Assembly (NCBI GenBank): GCA_902826835.1
Contig: CADEGH010000006.1
Location: 192,929-256,928 of the forward strand
Length of the DNA stretch: 64,000 nucleotides
Direction: 5' to 3'
Source of the DNA: an uncultured bacterium
GTDB taxonomy: Bacteria > Planctomycetota > GCA-002687715
Positions 17,308-26,253 of this stretch are shown here, one piece after another. The notes beneath the pieces were generated by a model that was not told where the DNA came from, made no database searches, and worked only from the letters and a program-made list of their open reading frames with translations. Positions within the stretch are counted from its first letter, which is position 1, and each line of letters begins with the position of its first letter. Both the position numbers and the translations under genes were made by a program.

Positions 17308-18836
17308 CCGACTGGGCCACGACGCTTGCGGCGGAACCGGCGGCCGACACATCCCCGCTCTTGGCTTTGATTGGCCGGCTGCACCCTTTGGCGGTGCATG
17401 CGCCCCTCGGGGCTCTGGGTCTCTTGCTCCTGCTGGAGCTCGGGGCCAAGTGGACCGGGCTCGGTCGCCGTGCCTGGATCCTCATTTACGGCTTTCTCGC
17501 CGCGACCTGCGGCGCGAGCCTCGCCACCGGCTGGATTCACGCCGGGGCCACCGGGGCTGGCGGCAAGATCTTGACCCTGCACCAAACTCTGGCGATTGCC
17601 GCCACCGCCCTTTCCGTGGTCGCAGTGGTCATCGTCCTCACCACCTCACGAGTCTGGCCGAGGCGCGTGATCCTCCTCCTCCTTGCCGGGGCGCTGTCGG
17701 CGGCCGGTCACTGGGGCGGAACCATGGTGCACGGGGAGAATTGGCTTGCCCTCGCGCCCAGTCCCGAACGGCCCCTTGCTCGCGAATCCTCGTCAAACCC
17801 CGCGACCTCGCCCGGCGGTTGGCCCAAGACGATTGCCGCCACCTTCGAGGCCCATTGCAACGCGTGTCACGGAGAGCGGATGCAGAAGGGAGGCCTGCGC
17901 ACGGACTCCCTCGCAGCACTGCTCCAAGGCGGTAAGAGCGGACCAGCCCTGGTAATGGGGTCACCTTCGCAGAGTTTGTTTTGGCAGCGGATGGAACTGC
18001 CCTTGGACGACGAGGATCACATGCCTCCGCAGAAGAAGCCGCAACCGTCCGCCGAGGCCCGGGCCCAGCTCCTATCTTGGCTCACAGAGACGGCCTCGGA
18101 TCGAGGCCAGGCTCCCGAGGTGAGACCACAACCGCCAGTCTTGGAGCAACGAGGAAAAGACCTGTTGGCGCAGCTCGAAGCCCAGGGGGTCACCGTCACC
18201 GCCGATGGAGACGACTACGCACTCCGGTTCGATGCCGCCGAGGTCTCTTCGATCGATGCCACGCTCGCCTCCCTGACTTCGCTCGCACCCTGGCTGGCGT
18301 CCCTCAACCTCGCCCGCACCTCGGTGAGTGATGCGGGGCTAGCATCGTTGGCCGCCCTTCATCGTCTCCGCCGCATCGACATCTCACGCACGAAGATCCG
18401 CACCTTGACGCCCCTCGAGAATCTCCGGGAACTCGAGACGCTCCTGGCTGTGGAGTGCAATTTGCCCTGGGGCGAATTGATGTCGGTGCTCAGCGCGCCC
18501 GCACTGCGCGAGGTGTTTTGGCTCGGGAACGAGTGGAGCGACGAGAGGGGCCCAGACCTCGCACGATCCCACCCCAGGGTCAAGATCATTGGCCCGTGGT
18601 CCGAGAGCCGTCCTCAGTCCACGACGGAACCCGTGGTGGTGTTGTCGAGCCAAGCCCCACCCCCGGGAACGGACTCCGCGCTCCATCCCAATAATCAGCT
18701 CTGCCCAATCGACCAAAAACCTACGAAGGCCGACTTTGTCCTCATAGAGAACCAAGTGCCAGTGGCATTCTGCAGCCTGGCCTGCCTGCGTGCACGGCTG
18801 GACGATCGCATCCGAGAATCAGGCAACCGGGACTGA
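17304..18836 (+). CDS. Membrane cytochrome c / leucine-rich repeat / YHS-like protein
   Basis: A 510-residue protein started at GTG 17304 (GTGA overlap with the preceding stop; GTG 17295 is an alternative). About four transmembrane helices occupy residues 20-150 (DUF2231-like appearance, with LHPLAVHAPLGALG). A heme motif CNACH lies near 193 in a planctomycete cytochrome domain. LRR-like units (LASLNLARTSVSDAGLASL, LRRIDISRTKI) span about 320-400. A C-terminal cysteine module (LCPIDQKP...FCSLACL, about 470-500) looks like a YHS/TRASH metal site. It likely works at the membrane with the two preceding proteins. Confidence 0.8.
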   Translation: MTDWATTLAAEPAADTSPLLALIGRLHPLAVHAPLGALGLLLLLELGAKWTGLGRRAWILIYGFLAATCGASLATGWIHAGATGAGGKILTLHQTLAIAATALSVVAVVIVLTTSRVWPRRVILLLLAGALSAAGHWGGTMVHGENWLALAPSPERPLARESSSNPATSPGGWPKTIAATFEAHCNACHGERMQKGGLRTDSLAALLQGGKSGPALVMGSPSQSLFWQRMELPLDDEDHMPPQKKPQPSAEARAQLLSWLTETASDRGQAPEVRPQPPVLEQRGKDLLAQLEAQGVTVTADGDDYALRFDAAEVSSIDATLASLTSLAPWLASLNLARTSVSDAGLASLAALHRLRRIDISRTKIRTLTPLENLRELETLLAVECNLPWGELMSVLSAPALREVFWLGNEWSDERGPDLARSHPRVKIIGPWSESRPQSTTEPVVVLSSQAPPPGTDSALHPNNQLCPIDQKPTKADFVLIENQVPVAFCSLACLRARLDDRIRESGNRD

Positions 18837-18902
18837 CCTCGACGTTCAAAGTAGGGACGGGTCGGCGTCCGCGCCGTCCATCCGACGTGCCCCACGGACG
18901 CT

Positions 18903-19541
18903 TCACTTCTTCAAGCCGAGCTTATCGAGCTTGGGGGCAATCACGTAGCGGCAGTAACCCTGGCTCTTATTGCGGCGATAGTAATCCTGGTGGTCGTCGT
19001 CGGCCGGCCAAAAATCGCTGGCGGCGGTGATCTCGGTGACGACGGGACGGCCGAACTTGCTGGCCGCGTCGAGGGCCGCTTTGGATTCCATCGCGATCTT
19101 CCGCTGCGTATCGGAGTGGTAGAAAATCGCGGAGCGATACTGCGGGCCGATGTCGTTGCCCTGGCCATCCGGCTGGGACGGGTCATGGAGTTTCCAGAAC
19201 CATTGGAGCAGGTCGGCATAGGAGAGGATGCCGGGATCAAACGTCACTTGAATGACTTCGGCGTGCCCGGTCTTCTTTCCGCAAACTTCCTCGTAGGTGG
19301 GGTTCTTCACATGCCCGCCCATGAAGCCGGACTTGAGGCTCAAGATCCCGGGGACCTGTTGGAGCACAGCTTCGATGCACCAATAACAGCCAGCGCCTAG
19401 AGTTGCGGTTTCCGAGCTCGCGGCAGAAGATGGGCTCATGATCGACTTCGACTCCGGATTGGGTGGGGCCACGAGTTCGCCGCAACTCGCGGCGAACCCC
19501 AGCACCAAGAGCAGGGAACAAGGACGAACCACGGTGTTCAT
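18903..19541 (-). CDS. msrA: Lipoprotein peptide-methionine (S)-S-oxide reductase MsrA
   Basis: Reduces methionine-S-sulfoxide in damaged proteins. The 212-residue precursor has a lipoprotein signal with Cys20 (GFAASC), so the enzyme should act outside the cytoplasmic membrane. The catalytic motif GCYWC starts at about residue 51 with Cys52 as nucleophile (encoded as Cys, not TGA). GHAEVIQVTFDP, LLQWFWKLHDPSQ, DIGPQYRSAIFYH and HQDYY are normal. The start at 19541 was chosen because it gives the signal peptide. It is divergent from the sulfatase gene and converges on the LRR protein across a 66-bp gap without a clear terminator. Confidence 0.92.
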   Translation of the reverse strand: MNTVVRPCSLLLVLGFAASCGELVAPPNPESKSIMSPSSAASSETATLGAGCYWCIEAVLQQVPGILSLKSGFMGGHVKNPTYEEVCGKKTGHAEVIQVTFDPGILSYADLLQWFWKLHDPSQPDGQGNDIGPQYRSAIFYHSDTQRKIAMESKAALDAASKFGRPVVTEITAASDFWPADDDHQDYYRRNKSQGYCRYVIAPKLDKLGLKK

Positions 19542-19689
19542 GCCACGATTCTCCGACGGTACGGCCAGGAGCTCCAGCACGGCCAGTCCGATTCCCGGCA
19601 ACTGGCGCGCCGATGGCGGCTCGAGCCCGAACTTGGATGTTCGGACTTCAAGAAGGTTACGCGACTCGGCGCGCTCCGGGATCGGCGCC

Positions 19690-21066
19690 ATGGGGATTCT
19701 GCTGGTCCTCGCCTCCACCCTTCATGCCCAAGATGAGGCTTCCTTACCCCCCAACATCGTCCTGGTCATCGCGGACGACCTCGGAATCGGCGAAGTCGGA
19801 GCCTACGGGCAAACTCGAATCCGGACGCCCCACTTGGATCGTCTGAGTCGTGAGGGAGCCCTCTTCACCAACGCCTACGCGGGCGCCCCGGTCTGCGCAC
19901 CTTCTCGATGCACGCTCTTGACCGGATTCCACACCGGCCACGCCGCCATCCGTGACAATCACGAGGTCGATCCCGAGGGCCAGTGTGCCATGCCGGCCGA
20001 GACGGTCACCCTGGCGGCCCTCCTGAAAGCCGCCGGGTACGCCACCGGTGCCGTCGGGAAGTGGGGGCTTGGCCCGCCAGGATCCGTCAGCGCTCCCGCA
20101 CCCATGGGCTTTGATCATTTCTTCGGATACCTCTGCCAGCGCCACGCGCACAACCACTTCCCCGCGTACCTATGGCGCAACGAGACTCGCGTGGAGCTCG
20201 TCGATTCTCTGCCCAGGTCGGAGCGAGGCGGTCTCTATGCGCCGGACCTCTTCTTGGAGGAGGCAAGGAAATTCTGGCACGCCCACCGCGGCAGGCCGAG
20301 ATTTCTGCTCTACGCCACTCCTATCCCCCACGCCGCGCTCCAGGTTCCTGAAGATTCGTTGTCCGAATACGCGGGCGAATTTCCCGAGGTTCCCTACGAC
20401 GGCAAGAAGGGCTATGTGCCTCATTCGACTCCCCGAGCCGCGTACGCCGCGATGGTCACGAGGATGGACCGCGACCTTGGCCAATTCCTGGAGTTCCTCG
20501 CTGCCGAAGGCGACGAAAAACGCACCCTCGTTCTCTTCACGAGCGACAACGGGCCGACCTACAACGGTGGCACCGACAGTCAGTTCTTTTCCAGTGCTCA
20601 AGGACGAAGAGGATTGAAGGGGCAGCTCTTTGAAGGCGGCATTCGCGTACCTCTCCTAGTCCGATGGCCTTCCCGTGTACCGGCTGGAAGCAAAGTCGCA
20701 TCGATCGTGGCCAACTGGGATTTGTTCCCCACTCTGCTCGAAGCCGCGGGAGTGCCCTCTCCATTGGGCCGAGACGGGGTCAGTTTGGTCCCGGCGATGA
20801 CGGGAGGCACCGGACCAAGTGCCGATCGCCATCTTTATTGGGAGTACTCGAGTGGTGGAGGCAGTCGCGCCGTTCGCTTCGGACGCTGGAAGGCGATTCA
20901 ATTGAGACAGAAGCAGGATCCCCAAGGCGCGACGCTGTTGTTCGACCTCGACGCGGACCCGAACGAGACCACCGACTTGGCGGCGCGCTTTCCCGAAGTC
21001 GTCCGCCATGCGGAATTGCTCCTGCGCGATCGGACGCCAGCCGGACTGCCGAGCTGGGAGTTCTGA
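19690..21066 (+). CDS. Secreted type I sulfatase
   Basis: A 458-residue arylsulfatase-family hydrolase with a short signal peptide (to about residue 16). NIVLVIADDLGIGE supplies the metal-binding aspartates. CAPSRCTLLTG holds the Cys69 of the CxPSR motif that is oxidised to formylglycine. VGKWGLG, PHAAL, FTSDNGPT and GLKGQLFEGGIRVPLLVRWP follow in normal order. It probably desulfates a polysaccharide outside the cytoplasm; the substrate is not evident. Its maturation would need a formylglycine-generating enzyme or anaerobic sulfatase-maturing enzyme elsewhere. Confidence 0.93.
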   Translation: MGILLVLASTLHAQDEASLPPNIVLVIADDLGIGEVGAYGQTRIRTPHLDRLSREGALFTNAYAGAPVCAPSRCTLLTGFHTGHAAIRDNHEVDPEGQCAMPAETVTLAALLKAAGYATGAVGKWGLGPPGSVSAPAPMGFDHFFGYLCQRHAHNHFPAYLWRNETRVELVDSLPRSERGGLYAPDLFLEEARKFWHAHRGRPRFLLYATPIPHAALQVPEDSLSEYAGEFPEVPYDGKKGYVPHSTPRAAYAAMVTRMDRDLGQFLEFLAAEGDEKRTLVLFTSDNGPTYNGGTDSQFFSSAQGRRGLKGQLFEGGIRVPLLVRWPSRVPAGSKVASIVANWDLFPTLLEAAGVPSPLGRDGVSLVPAMTGGTGPSADRHLYWEYSSGGGSRAVRFGRWKAIQLRQKQDPQGATLLFDLDADPNETTDLAARFPEVVRHAELLLRDRTPAGLPSWEF

Positions 21067-21080
21067 ACGCTCGCCCCGGG

Positions 21081-24000
21081 TCAGTTCCCGATCCGGATGG
21101 ACCGGATGTGAACGGCGTCGGGCAGTGACCCCGGATCGAGGCGGTAGCGACGGAGCTTGGGTGATCCTTCGGTACCGGTGCGGACCTGCCAGTCCACGAC
21201 CGATCCGTCGCCGATCAAGCTCCTGGGTTCTTCGCGCTCCGGTGAAAACACCGAATCGGCGCTGAAGTTCCAAAAGACTTGGGCCGGCAATTCATGGCGC
21301 AGGTCGACGGCAAGTCCGGACAGCTCGATCCGAAGCACGGTTTGGTTGGTGGACAGTTCCCAAGGTGACGAGACGATTTGCGGATCCGGATCCGTGGCAA
21401 TGGCCCAGACCGAGCCGTCGGGCTCCACTTCCGGTGGCAAGAGGCCAAGTTCGAAACTCCAGTGCTGCAGCAGCGACACTCCCGAATACGTGCCATTCTC
21501 CGGCAGCGGCAGAGGGGAGCCTGAATCATAGACCGCGACCGCGAGTCGGCACTCCGGGTTGGATTCCCACGTGACACCCGCGGGGGAACGCCCCAGCCGC
21601 GGCACCACTTCGCAGATCCCCTGCACCGGACCGACTTGCATGCGGAAGTGAATCCACACTTCCTCGTCAGGCATGAGCCCGCGCGGTGGCAAGGCCTCCG
21701 GAAAGACATTCACATCGGGGGATGAGATTCCGTTACGTTTCCAGTCCAATTGCAGTTCAGGTGCTTCCGGCTGATATCCCCCGGGGATCCAGGTCGGCCC
21801 GGTATTCCGCACCCGCAAAGAAAGCAACCAGTCTTGCCCCGCCCTCACCGGTCCAATCATCCAGTGCCTCAGTTTCATCGGGCGCAGACGGTGCTGCATG
21901 GTGCTGCCGGAGGCCGGGCGTGGGGCATCTGTGGACGCAAACGGCCGGAGCGGCTTCCCTTGGGCGCGATCATCGGCCCATCCGGCCATGGCCGCAAACT
22001 CGGATTGCGGCAGCAATTGACGCAATCCATCGAGATGGGCGCGGGCGGCCTCGAACTCGTTGGCTCGCCATTGGGCCCAGGCTGCTTTCAAACTTTGGCC
22101 GGAGTGGAAGATGGAGGGTGCGTCCGGCCTTGATCGAGTCTCCGCGATCAACCGCTGGACGGCATCCAACCGACTTCCGTCCGATCGCGCCAACACCCAG
22201 AGGTAAACGGGGCCGATCAGGGACCAGTCGAAATTCGCGCTGGCACGGAGTAGCGCCACAGTCACCCCCAGGCTCAAGGACTTCTGTCTCGCGAGAGCGA
22301 TCAGGGACGGAACCACCTCGACCGGTTGGCGTGCTTCCACGGCCTGAAGTGCGGCGAGAAGCGCACCTTCGTCCAAGCGCGCCGCGACCAGGTCGCTCAC
22401 TAGCACCGGGATGCCCCGCTCGTCTCCCAACCGCAGGAGTGCACTTGCCGCCCGGAATGCCAGACGGCGATCCTGGGACTCGAGGGTGGAAAGAAGAAGA
22501 CTCTGCCCGCGATCGTCCCCCAGATGCGCCAGGAGTTCCGCGGCCCGTCTCGCTAAGGGTGGCGGAGCATCGAGGAGTCGGGCGAGATCGCCGCGATAGA
22601 GTTCGAGGTTGGCAACGTGGCCGGCTCGTGATTGACGATCCAACACCAGGAGTGCGCTTGCGATCAGTCCGTACGACAGCTCACTGCGCAGGGCGGAATC
22701 CACGGCGGCGCGAGGGAAGTGGTCCGAAACTTGGGCGAGACCTCTCAACAAGAGGCCCGCTAAGGCGGGATGTTCGGTCGGATCCGCCAGACGTTCTATG
22801 AGGAGTTCATCCAGGCCCGGCACGCGGCGTTCGAGGGCAACACGAATGAGAGTCGCACGGGCCTCGAGACCCTGGGTTGCGGCCAGCGAGTCTCGCAAAT
22901 CCGTGATGGGCGACTCCTCGGAGTTGGCAGAAGCTCCCTGACCATGAATCGAGGCCTGTGCGAGCGACCGCAACTGAGCCACCTGGCCCGGGTGATCGAG
23001 TACGACGTTGTGCGCCTCCGCGGGATCGCTAGCGAGATCGAACAACTCCAAGATTTCCTCGCGGTCGAAGTGCAGTTTCCAATTGGCAAGTCGCACCGCC
23101 ACTTGGTCCGGGTTGACACGACCACCGGGCTCGGGAGTTGACGGAAGTTCGGTCACCGCCAAAGGCAGCCGACCCTGCCCCGGATCGTCCAGAAGGAGGT
23201 CCACGAGGCTCTCCCCCTGCACCCGAGGATCCGCTTCCAACCCCAAGAGGTCGAGGACGGTGGCGTAAATGTCGACGTTTTCGACGGGTATCGCCACTCG
23301 ATGGCCTTCCAAGCCGGGAACAAAGATCAGCAAGGGCACGTGAACCTGGTGTTCGTGGAGCGACGCGCCGTGGTGATCGATCCGATGGTCTCCGAGCCCC
23401 TCTCCATGGTCACCATTCACGATGATGAGGGTGCGATCCGCGAGGCCGGAATCTCGGAGGTGTTGAACCATCCTTCCGATCGCAGCATCCGCCAGGGCGA
23501 TCTCGCTGTCGTAGCGATCTTGGACGCCGGGACCGAAGTCGTGCTCGGGGTTCCTCGTGTAGGGGGCATGCGGGTCCATCAGGTGGAGCCACAGAAAGAA
23601 CTTTTCGCGTTGGACCTTCGAAAGCCAAGCCTGCGCGAGGGCCACTTGTGCCGGCGCCTCAAGGGGCGTGGTCAGGCTGCGTTTCGGATTCACCTCCGAA
23701 AAGCCCTCGGTCATGATTTCATAGATCGGCTGCGACAGAGAACCCATGGGGATGGCCGGCACGCTGGCCGTCCGCCAGCCGGCATTGCTGAGGCGTGCCG
23801 CCAGCGTGGGAGGCAAATCGGGCTTCGCCAGTCCCCTCATCCGAGCGAAGAGAGGCGTCTTCGAAGGGTAGACGCCGTGGAACATCGACTGGAAGGAAAA
23901 ATGGGTGATCGGATTCTGCGACCACGCTGATTCGAAGACGGTGCTGTCTCGGCCCAACCGAGCGAGGTGAGGCGTGGTATCCCGCCAGTAGCCGTGCAAA

Positions 24001-24995
24001 CTCGTGTGGTCGGCTCGCAGCGTATCGACAGTGATCCAAAGGAGATTCCAGCCTTCTCGACCCGGCAGCGCTTCCGCGAGGGAGGCGCGGGCGAGGGCGG
24101 CGCAAGTCGAGTGCGCCACGAGACTCGCCACCGGCGCACTCTCCGCCCAGGCTTCGTTCGAACGCGAATTGGACCGCCACTGTCGATGCCAACGCACCAG
24201 AGCGGCGCCGCCGGTGGTCTTTCGCACCGCCGCCGTTCTCGAACCCGCTACGAGCGGCAATTCAAGCAATCCCGCCATCGCGATCCCGCCAAGAATCCAC
24301 ACCAAGACTTGCCGACGCGATGAGATTGCCAGGAAGGAACCTAGGGCCAGCCAGGTTGAGGCGGTCAATAGACCGATAGTCGCGATCAAGGCCAGCTCAT
24401 GGAGGTAGCGGTAGTTCCAATCGCGGAGCAGATTGGTGTCCGCGTAGTGCAACGTCACCGCTGCGGCGAAGCAAACGGACGTAAGGGCACCTCGCCGCCA
24501 GCGCGAATCCCACCGGGCCCCAAATGGGCCTGCGGCATAGGCGATGCCCAGGATCGTGGCCGTGCCGATCGTGAGGAGGGCCGGGGCCAGGATTCGGAGA
24601 AGCCCGATGTCCGGCCGCTCGCTGACTCCCTGCCCGGAAAGGACCCGCCCGGTGAGGCAGATCGCGGGATAGGCCAAGGCCAACCCCGACCCCACAAGCA
24701 CGACGCGGGCCGGTGCGACCCTGAGAAACGCCAAGAGCCCACGGCTGACTCCCCCGAGCCCGGCCAGTGTGATCCCGAGGACAAGACCCACGCTGGCGCA
24801 CCCAAGAATGAGAAACAGGCCCCCGAGACGATCCGGGTGGGTGCCTCCCGAGCAAAAGAGCAGGTCCCGCGCGTCCCAAACCCCCAGCGCCAAACCGGCC
24901 AGGATCCCGGCTGGCCCGAGCCCCCGGAGCGGCGGACGTTTCCAGCCGCGCTCGACCCGATTCCCCGGACATTCCAATCGCGACCCAGATTCCAT
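21081..24995 (-). CDS. Large membrane protein: TM domain, sulfatase-like domain, HEAT-like repeats
   Basis: A 1304-residue protein. Residues about 30-270 contain several transmembrane helices. A sulfatase/phosphoglycerol-transferase fold follows (about 320-660: LLWITVDTLRADHTSLHGY, FESAWSQNPITHFSFQSM, LWLHLMDPHAPYT, VNGDHGEGLGDH). The usual CxPSR or SxPSR nucleophile motif is missing; the aligned stretch reads THFSF. Helical repeats (about 700-960) of HEAT type (LARRAAELLAHLGDDRG, LAFRAASALLRLGDERG) and a beta-rich C-terminal 250 residues complete it. I start at 24995, after the divergent selenoprotein promoter region; the frame remains open further upstream but overlaps that gene. Confidence 0.82.
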   Translation of the reverse strand: MESGSRLECPGNRVERGWKRPPLRGLGPAGILAGLALGVWDARDLLFCSGGTHPDRLGGLFLILGCASVGLVLGITLAGLGGVSRGLLAFLRVAPARVVLVGSGLALAYPAICLTGRVLSGQGVSERPDIGLLRILAPALLTIGTATILGIAYAAGPFGARWDSRWRRGALTSVCFAAAVTLHYADTNLLRDWNYRYLHELALIATIGLLTASTWLALGSFLAISSRRQVLVWILGGIAMAGLLELPLVAGSRTAAVRKTTGGAALVRWHRQWRSNSRSNEAWAESAPVASLVAHSTCAALARASLAEALPGREGWNLLWITVDTLRADHTSLHGYWRDTTPHLARLGRDSTVFESAWSQNPITHFSFQSMFHGVYPSKTPLFARMRGLAKPDLPPTLAARLSNAGWRTASVPAIPMGSLSQPIYEIMTEGFSEVNPKRSLTTPLEAPAQVALAQAWLSKVQREKFFLWLHLMDPHAPYTRNPEHDFGPGVQDRYDSEIALADAAIGRMVQHLRDSGLADRTLIIVNGDHGEGLGDHRIDHHGASLHEHQVHVPLLIFVPGLEGHRVAIPVENVDIYATVLDLLGLEADPRVQGESLVDLLLDDPGQGRLPLAVTELPSTPEPGGRVNPDQVAVRLANWKLHFDREEILELFDLASDPAEAHNVVLDHPGQVAQLRSLAQASIHGQGASANSEESPITDLRDSLAATQGLEARATLIRVALERRVPGLDELLIERLADPTEHPALAGLLLRGLAQVSDHFPRAAVDSALRSELSYGLIASALLVLDRQSRAGHVANLELYRGDLARLLDAPPPLARRAAELLAHLGDDRGQSLLLSTLESQDRRLAFRAASALLRLGDERGIPVLVSDLVAARLDEGALLAALQAVEARQPVEVVPSLIALARQKSLSLGVTVALLRASANFDWSLIGPVYLWVLARSDGSRLDAVQRLIAETRSRPDAPSIFHSGQSLKAAWAQWRANEFEAARAHLDGLRQLLPQSEFAAMAGWADDRAQGKPLRPFASTDAPRPASGSTMQHRLRPMKLRHWMIGPVRAGQDWLLSLRVRNTGPTWIPGGYQPEAPELQLDWKRNGISSPDVNVFPEALPPRGLMPDEEVWIHFRMQVGPVQGICEVVPRLGRSPAGVTWESNPECRLAVAVYDSGSPLPLPENGTYSGVSLLQHWSFELGLLPPEVEPDGSVWAIATDPDPQIVSSPWELSTNQTVLRIELSGLAVDLRHELPAQVFWNFSADSVFSPEREEPRSLIGDGSVVDWQVRTGTEGSPKLRRYRLDPGSLPDAVHIRSIRIGN

Positions 24996-25083
24996 GGTGG
25001 ATGGTAGATGACCCCGAGGGCCACCACGAGGCGGGCGACTTCCGTTAGACTCACGCGGGACTACCCCAACGGAGCCATGACCC

Positions 25084-26049
25084 ATGCTGCGCATTCTTCC
25101 CTCCCTGCTGGTGGCTCTGGCCGCGGCGCTCCCCGCGCAACTCGCGGCCGGAGACCGGCTGAGCCTGCCTGAGCTCGCCGGCTTTTCGCAGATCAAGGCC
25201 AAGTCGCCGAACGACCTCGCCGGACGCGCGGTTCTCTACGAGTTCTTCGCCTTCTGGTGAGGACCGTGCAAAGGTGCCGTGCCGCACCTGAACGAGCTTC
25301 ACGAAAAGCTGGCCGGCGAAGGCCTGACGGTCATTGGTGTCACGAGCGAAGGCGAAGGCCCGACGCAAAAGTGGATCGCCGACAACGGGGCCAAGTACGG
25401 CTACGCCTATGACAAAGGCAGCGCCTTCTCGCGCGCTTGCGGAGTAACGGGCATTCCGAGTTCGGTCTTGGTCGATGCCACCGGGAAAGTGGTCTATGTG
25501 GGGTCACCCGGCGGGATCACCGAGGAAATGGCTCGGGAGGCTGCCAAGGGTGCACTCAAGACGCCGCTCTACGAGTTGCCGAAGGAATTCGCCAAGGTGA
25601 GCTCCTTGGTCGGCAAGGACGACCTCGCGGGTGCGATCAAAGAGGCCCAGGCCCTGGCGGCCAAGCCGAATCTTGCCGACACCGCCAATGCCGTCGCCCT
25701 GGGGCTCAAGTCCATGGTCGCAGGCACGGTCATGCAGGCGGATGACCTCGGCACCCGCGGCGATTGGCTCGGCGCTCAGCGCTCCTACGAGCGTGTGATC
25801 AAGTCTGCCAAGGGCATGGAGGAAGAGGTCGCCGCCAAGGGCAAGCTCGAAGAGCTGAAAGCCAACGAGGCGGCTATGAAGGAAATCAAGCTCCAAAAGA
25901 GCTTGGAGAAAATCCTGGCCATGCCGAGCACCAAGGCCAAAGACAAAGAGGCCATGCTCGCGGCCCTCACGAGCTTTGCCACCAAGAACGACGGCAGCTT
26001 CGCGGCCGGGGTTGCCAAGGCCAAGGCCTCGGCGCTGCGAAAGCCCTGA
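25084..26049 (+). CDS. Thioredoxin-fold (TlpA-like) protein with W-Sec-GPC active site encoded by TGA
   Basis: The gene runs from ATG 25084 through an in-frame TGA at 25258-25260 to the stop at 26049, 321 codons. A signal peptide (to about residue 22) is followed by a TlpA/thioredoxin domain: LYEFFAFW, then TGA as residue 59, then GPCKGAVPHLNELHEKL. The TGA therefore sits exactly at the first Cys of WCGPC. The rest of the fold is normal, including the cis-Pro loop GIPSSVLVD. The C-terminal ~150 residues are a lysine- and alanine-rich helical region of unknown role. A SECIS-like hairpin follows the TGA. I read this as a selenoprotein with thiol-disulfide or peroxide redox function outside the cytoplasm. 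If TGA is not recoded, only a 58-residue fragment is made. Confidence 0.87.
25265..25294 (+). promoter_or_regulatory. SECIS-like hairpin after the thioredoxin TGA
   Basis: A perfect 6-bp stem (25272-25277 with 25284-25289), loop CGTGCC, and a lower 3-bp stem (25265-25267 with 25292-25294) across an internal loop. The loop G at 25279 is 19 bases after the last base of TGA 25258-25260. Position, small apical loop and a G as second loop base match what is known of bacterial SECIS elements recognised by SelB. Confidence 0.65.
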
Positions 26050-26253
26050 GGAGTCTGATCGCTCGTCCGGGCTCGGCGAGTCGGCCCTCCCGGCTTGGCG
26101 ATAGCCTCGGCCGGCGGACGATGAAGAGGCCGAGACCTGAATGTCCAACCTCGCGGCGGCAATCATCCTCGGGTCAACTCGAAACCACACCGATTCGAGG
26201 TCCGTGGGAACTTTGCCCCCGGGCATGCGTCGGAGACTCATCGGGAGCTTCCA

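Noticed and set aside
18837..18902. Hairpin between convergent LRR and MsrA genes as a terminator
   Set aside because: A short GACGG/CCGTC stem exists but no T tract follows on either strand.
25077..25085. ATG 25077 as start of the selenoprotein
   Set aside because: It is in another frame; only ATG 25084 reads through the signal peptide into the thioredoxin domain.
9965..25260. TGA read as Trp throughout this organism
   Set aside because: Many genes in the window end with TGA exactly where their families end (for example SenA, sulfatase, MsrA neighbours), so general reassignment is not supported.
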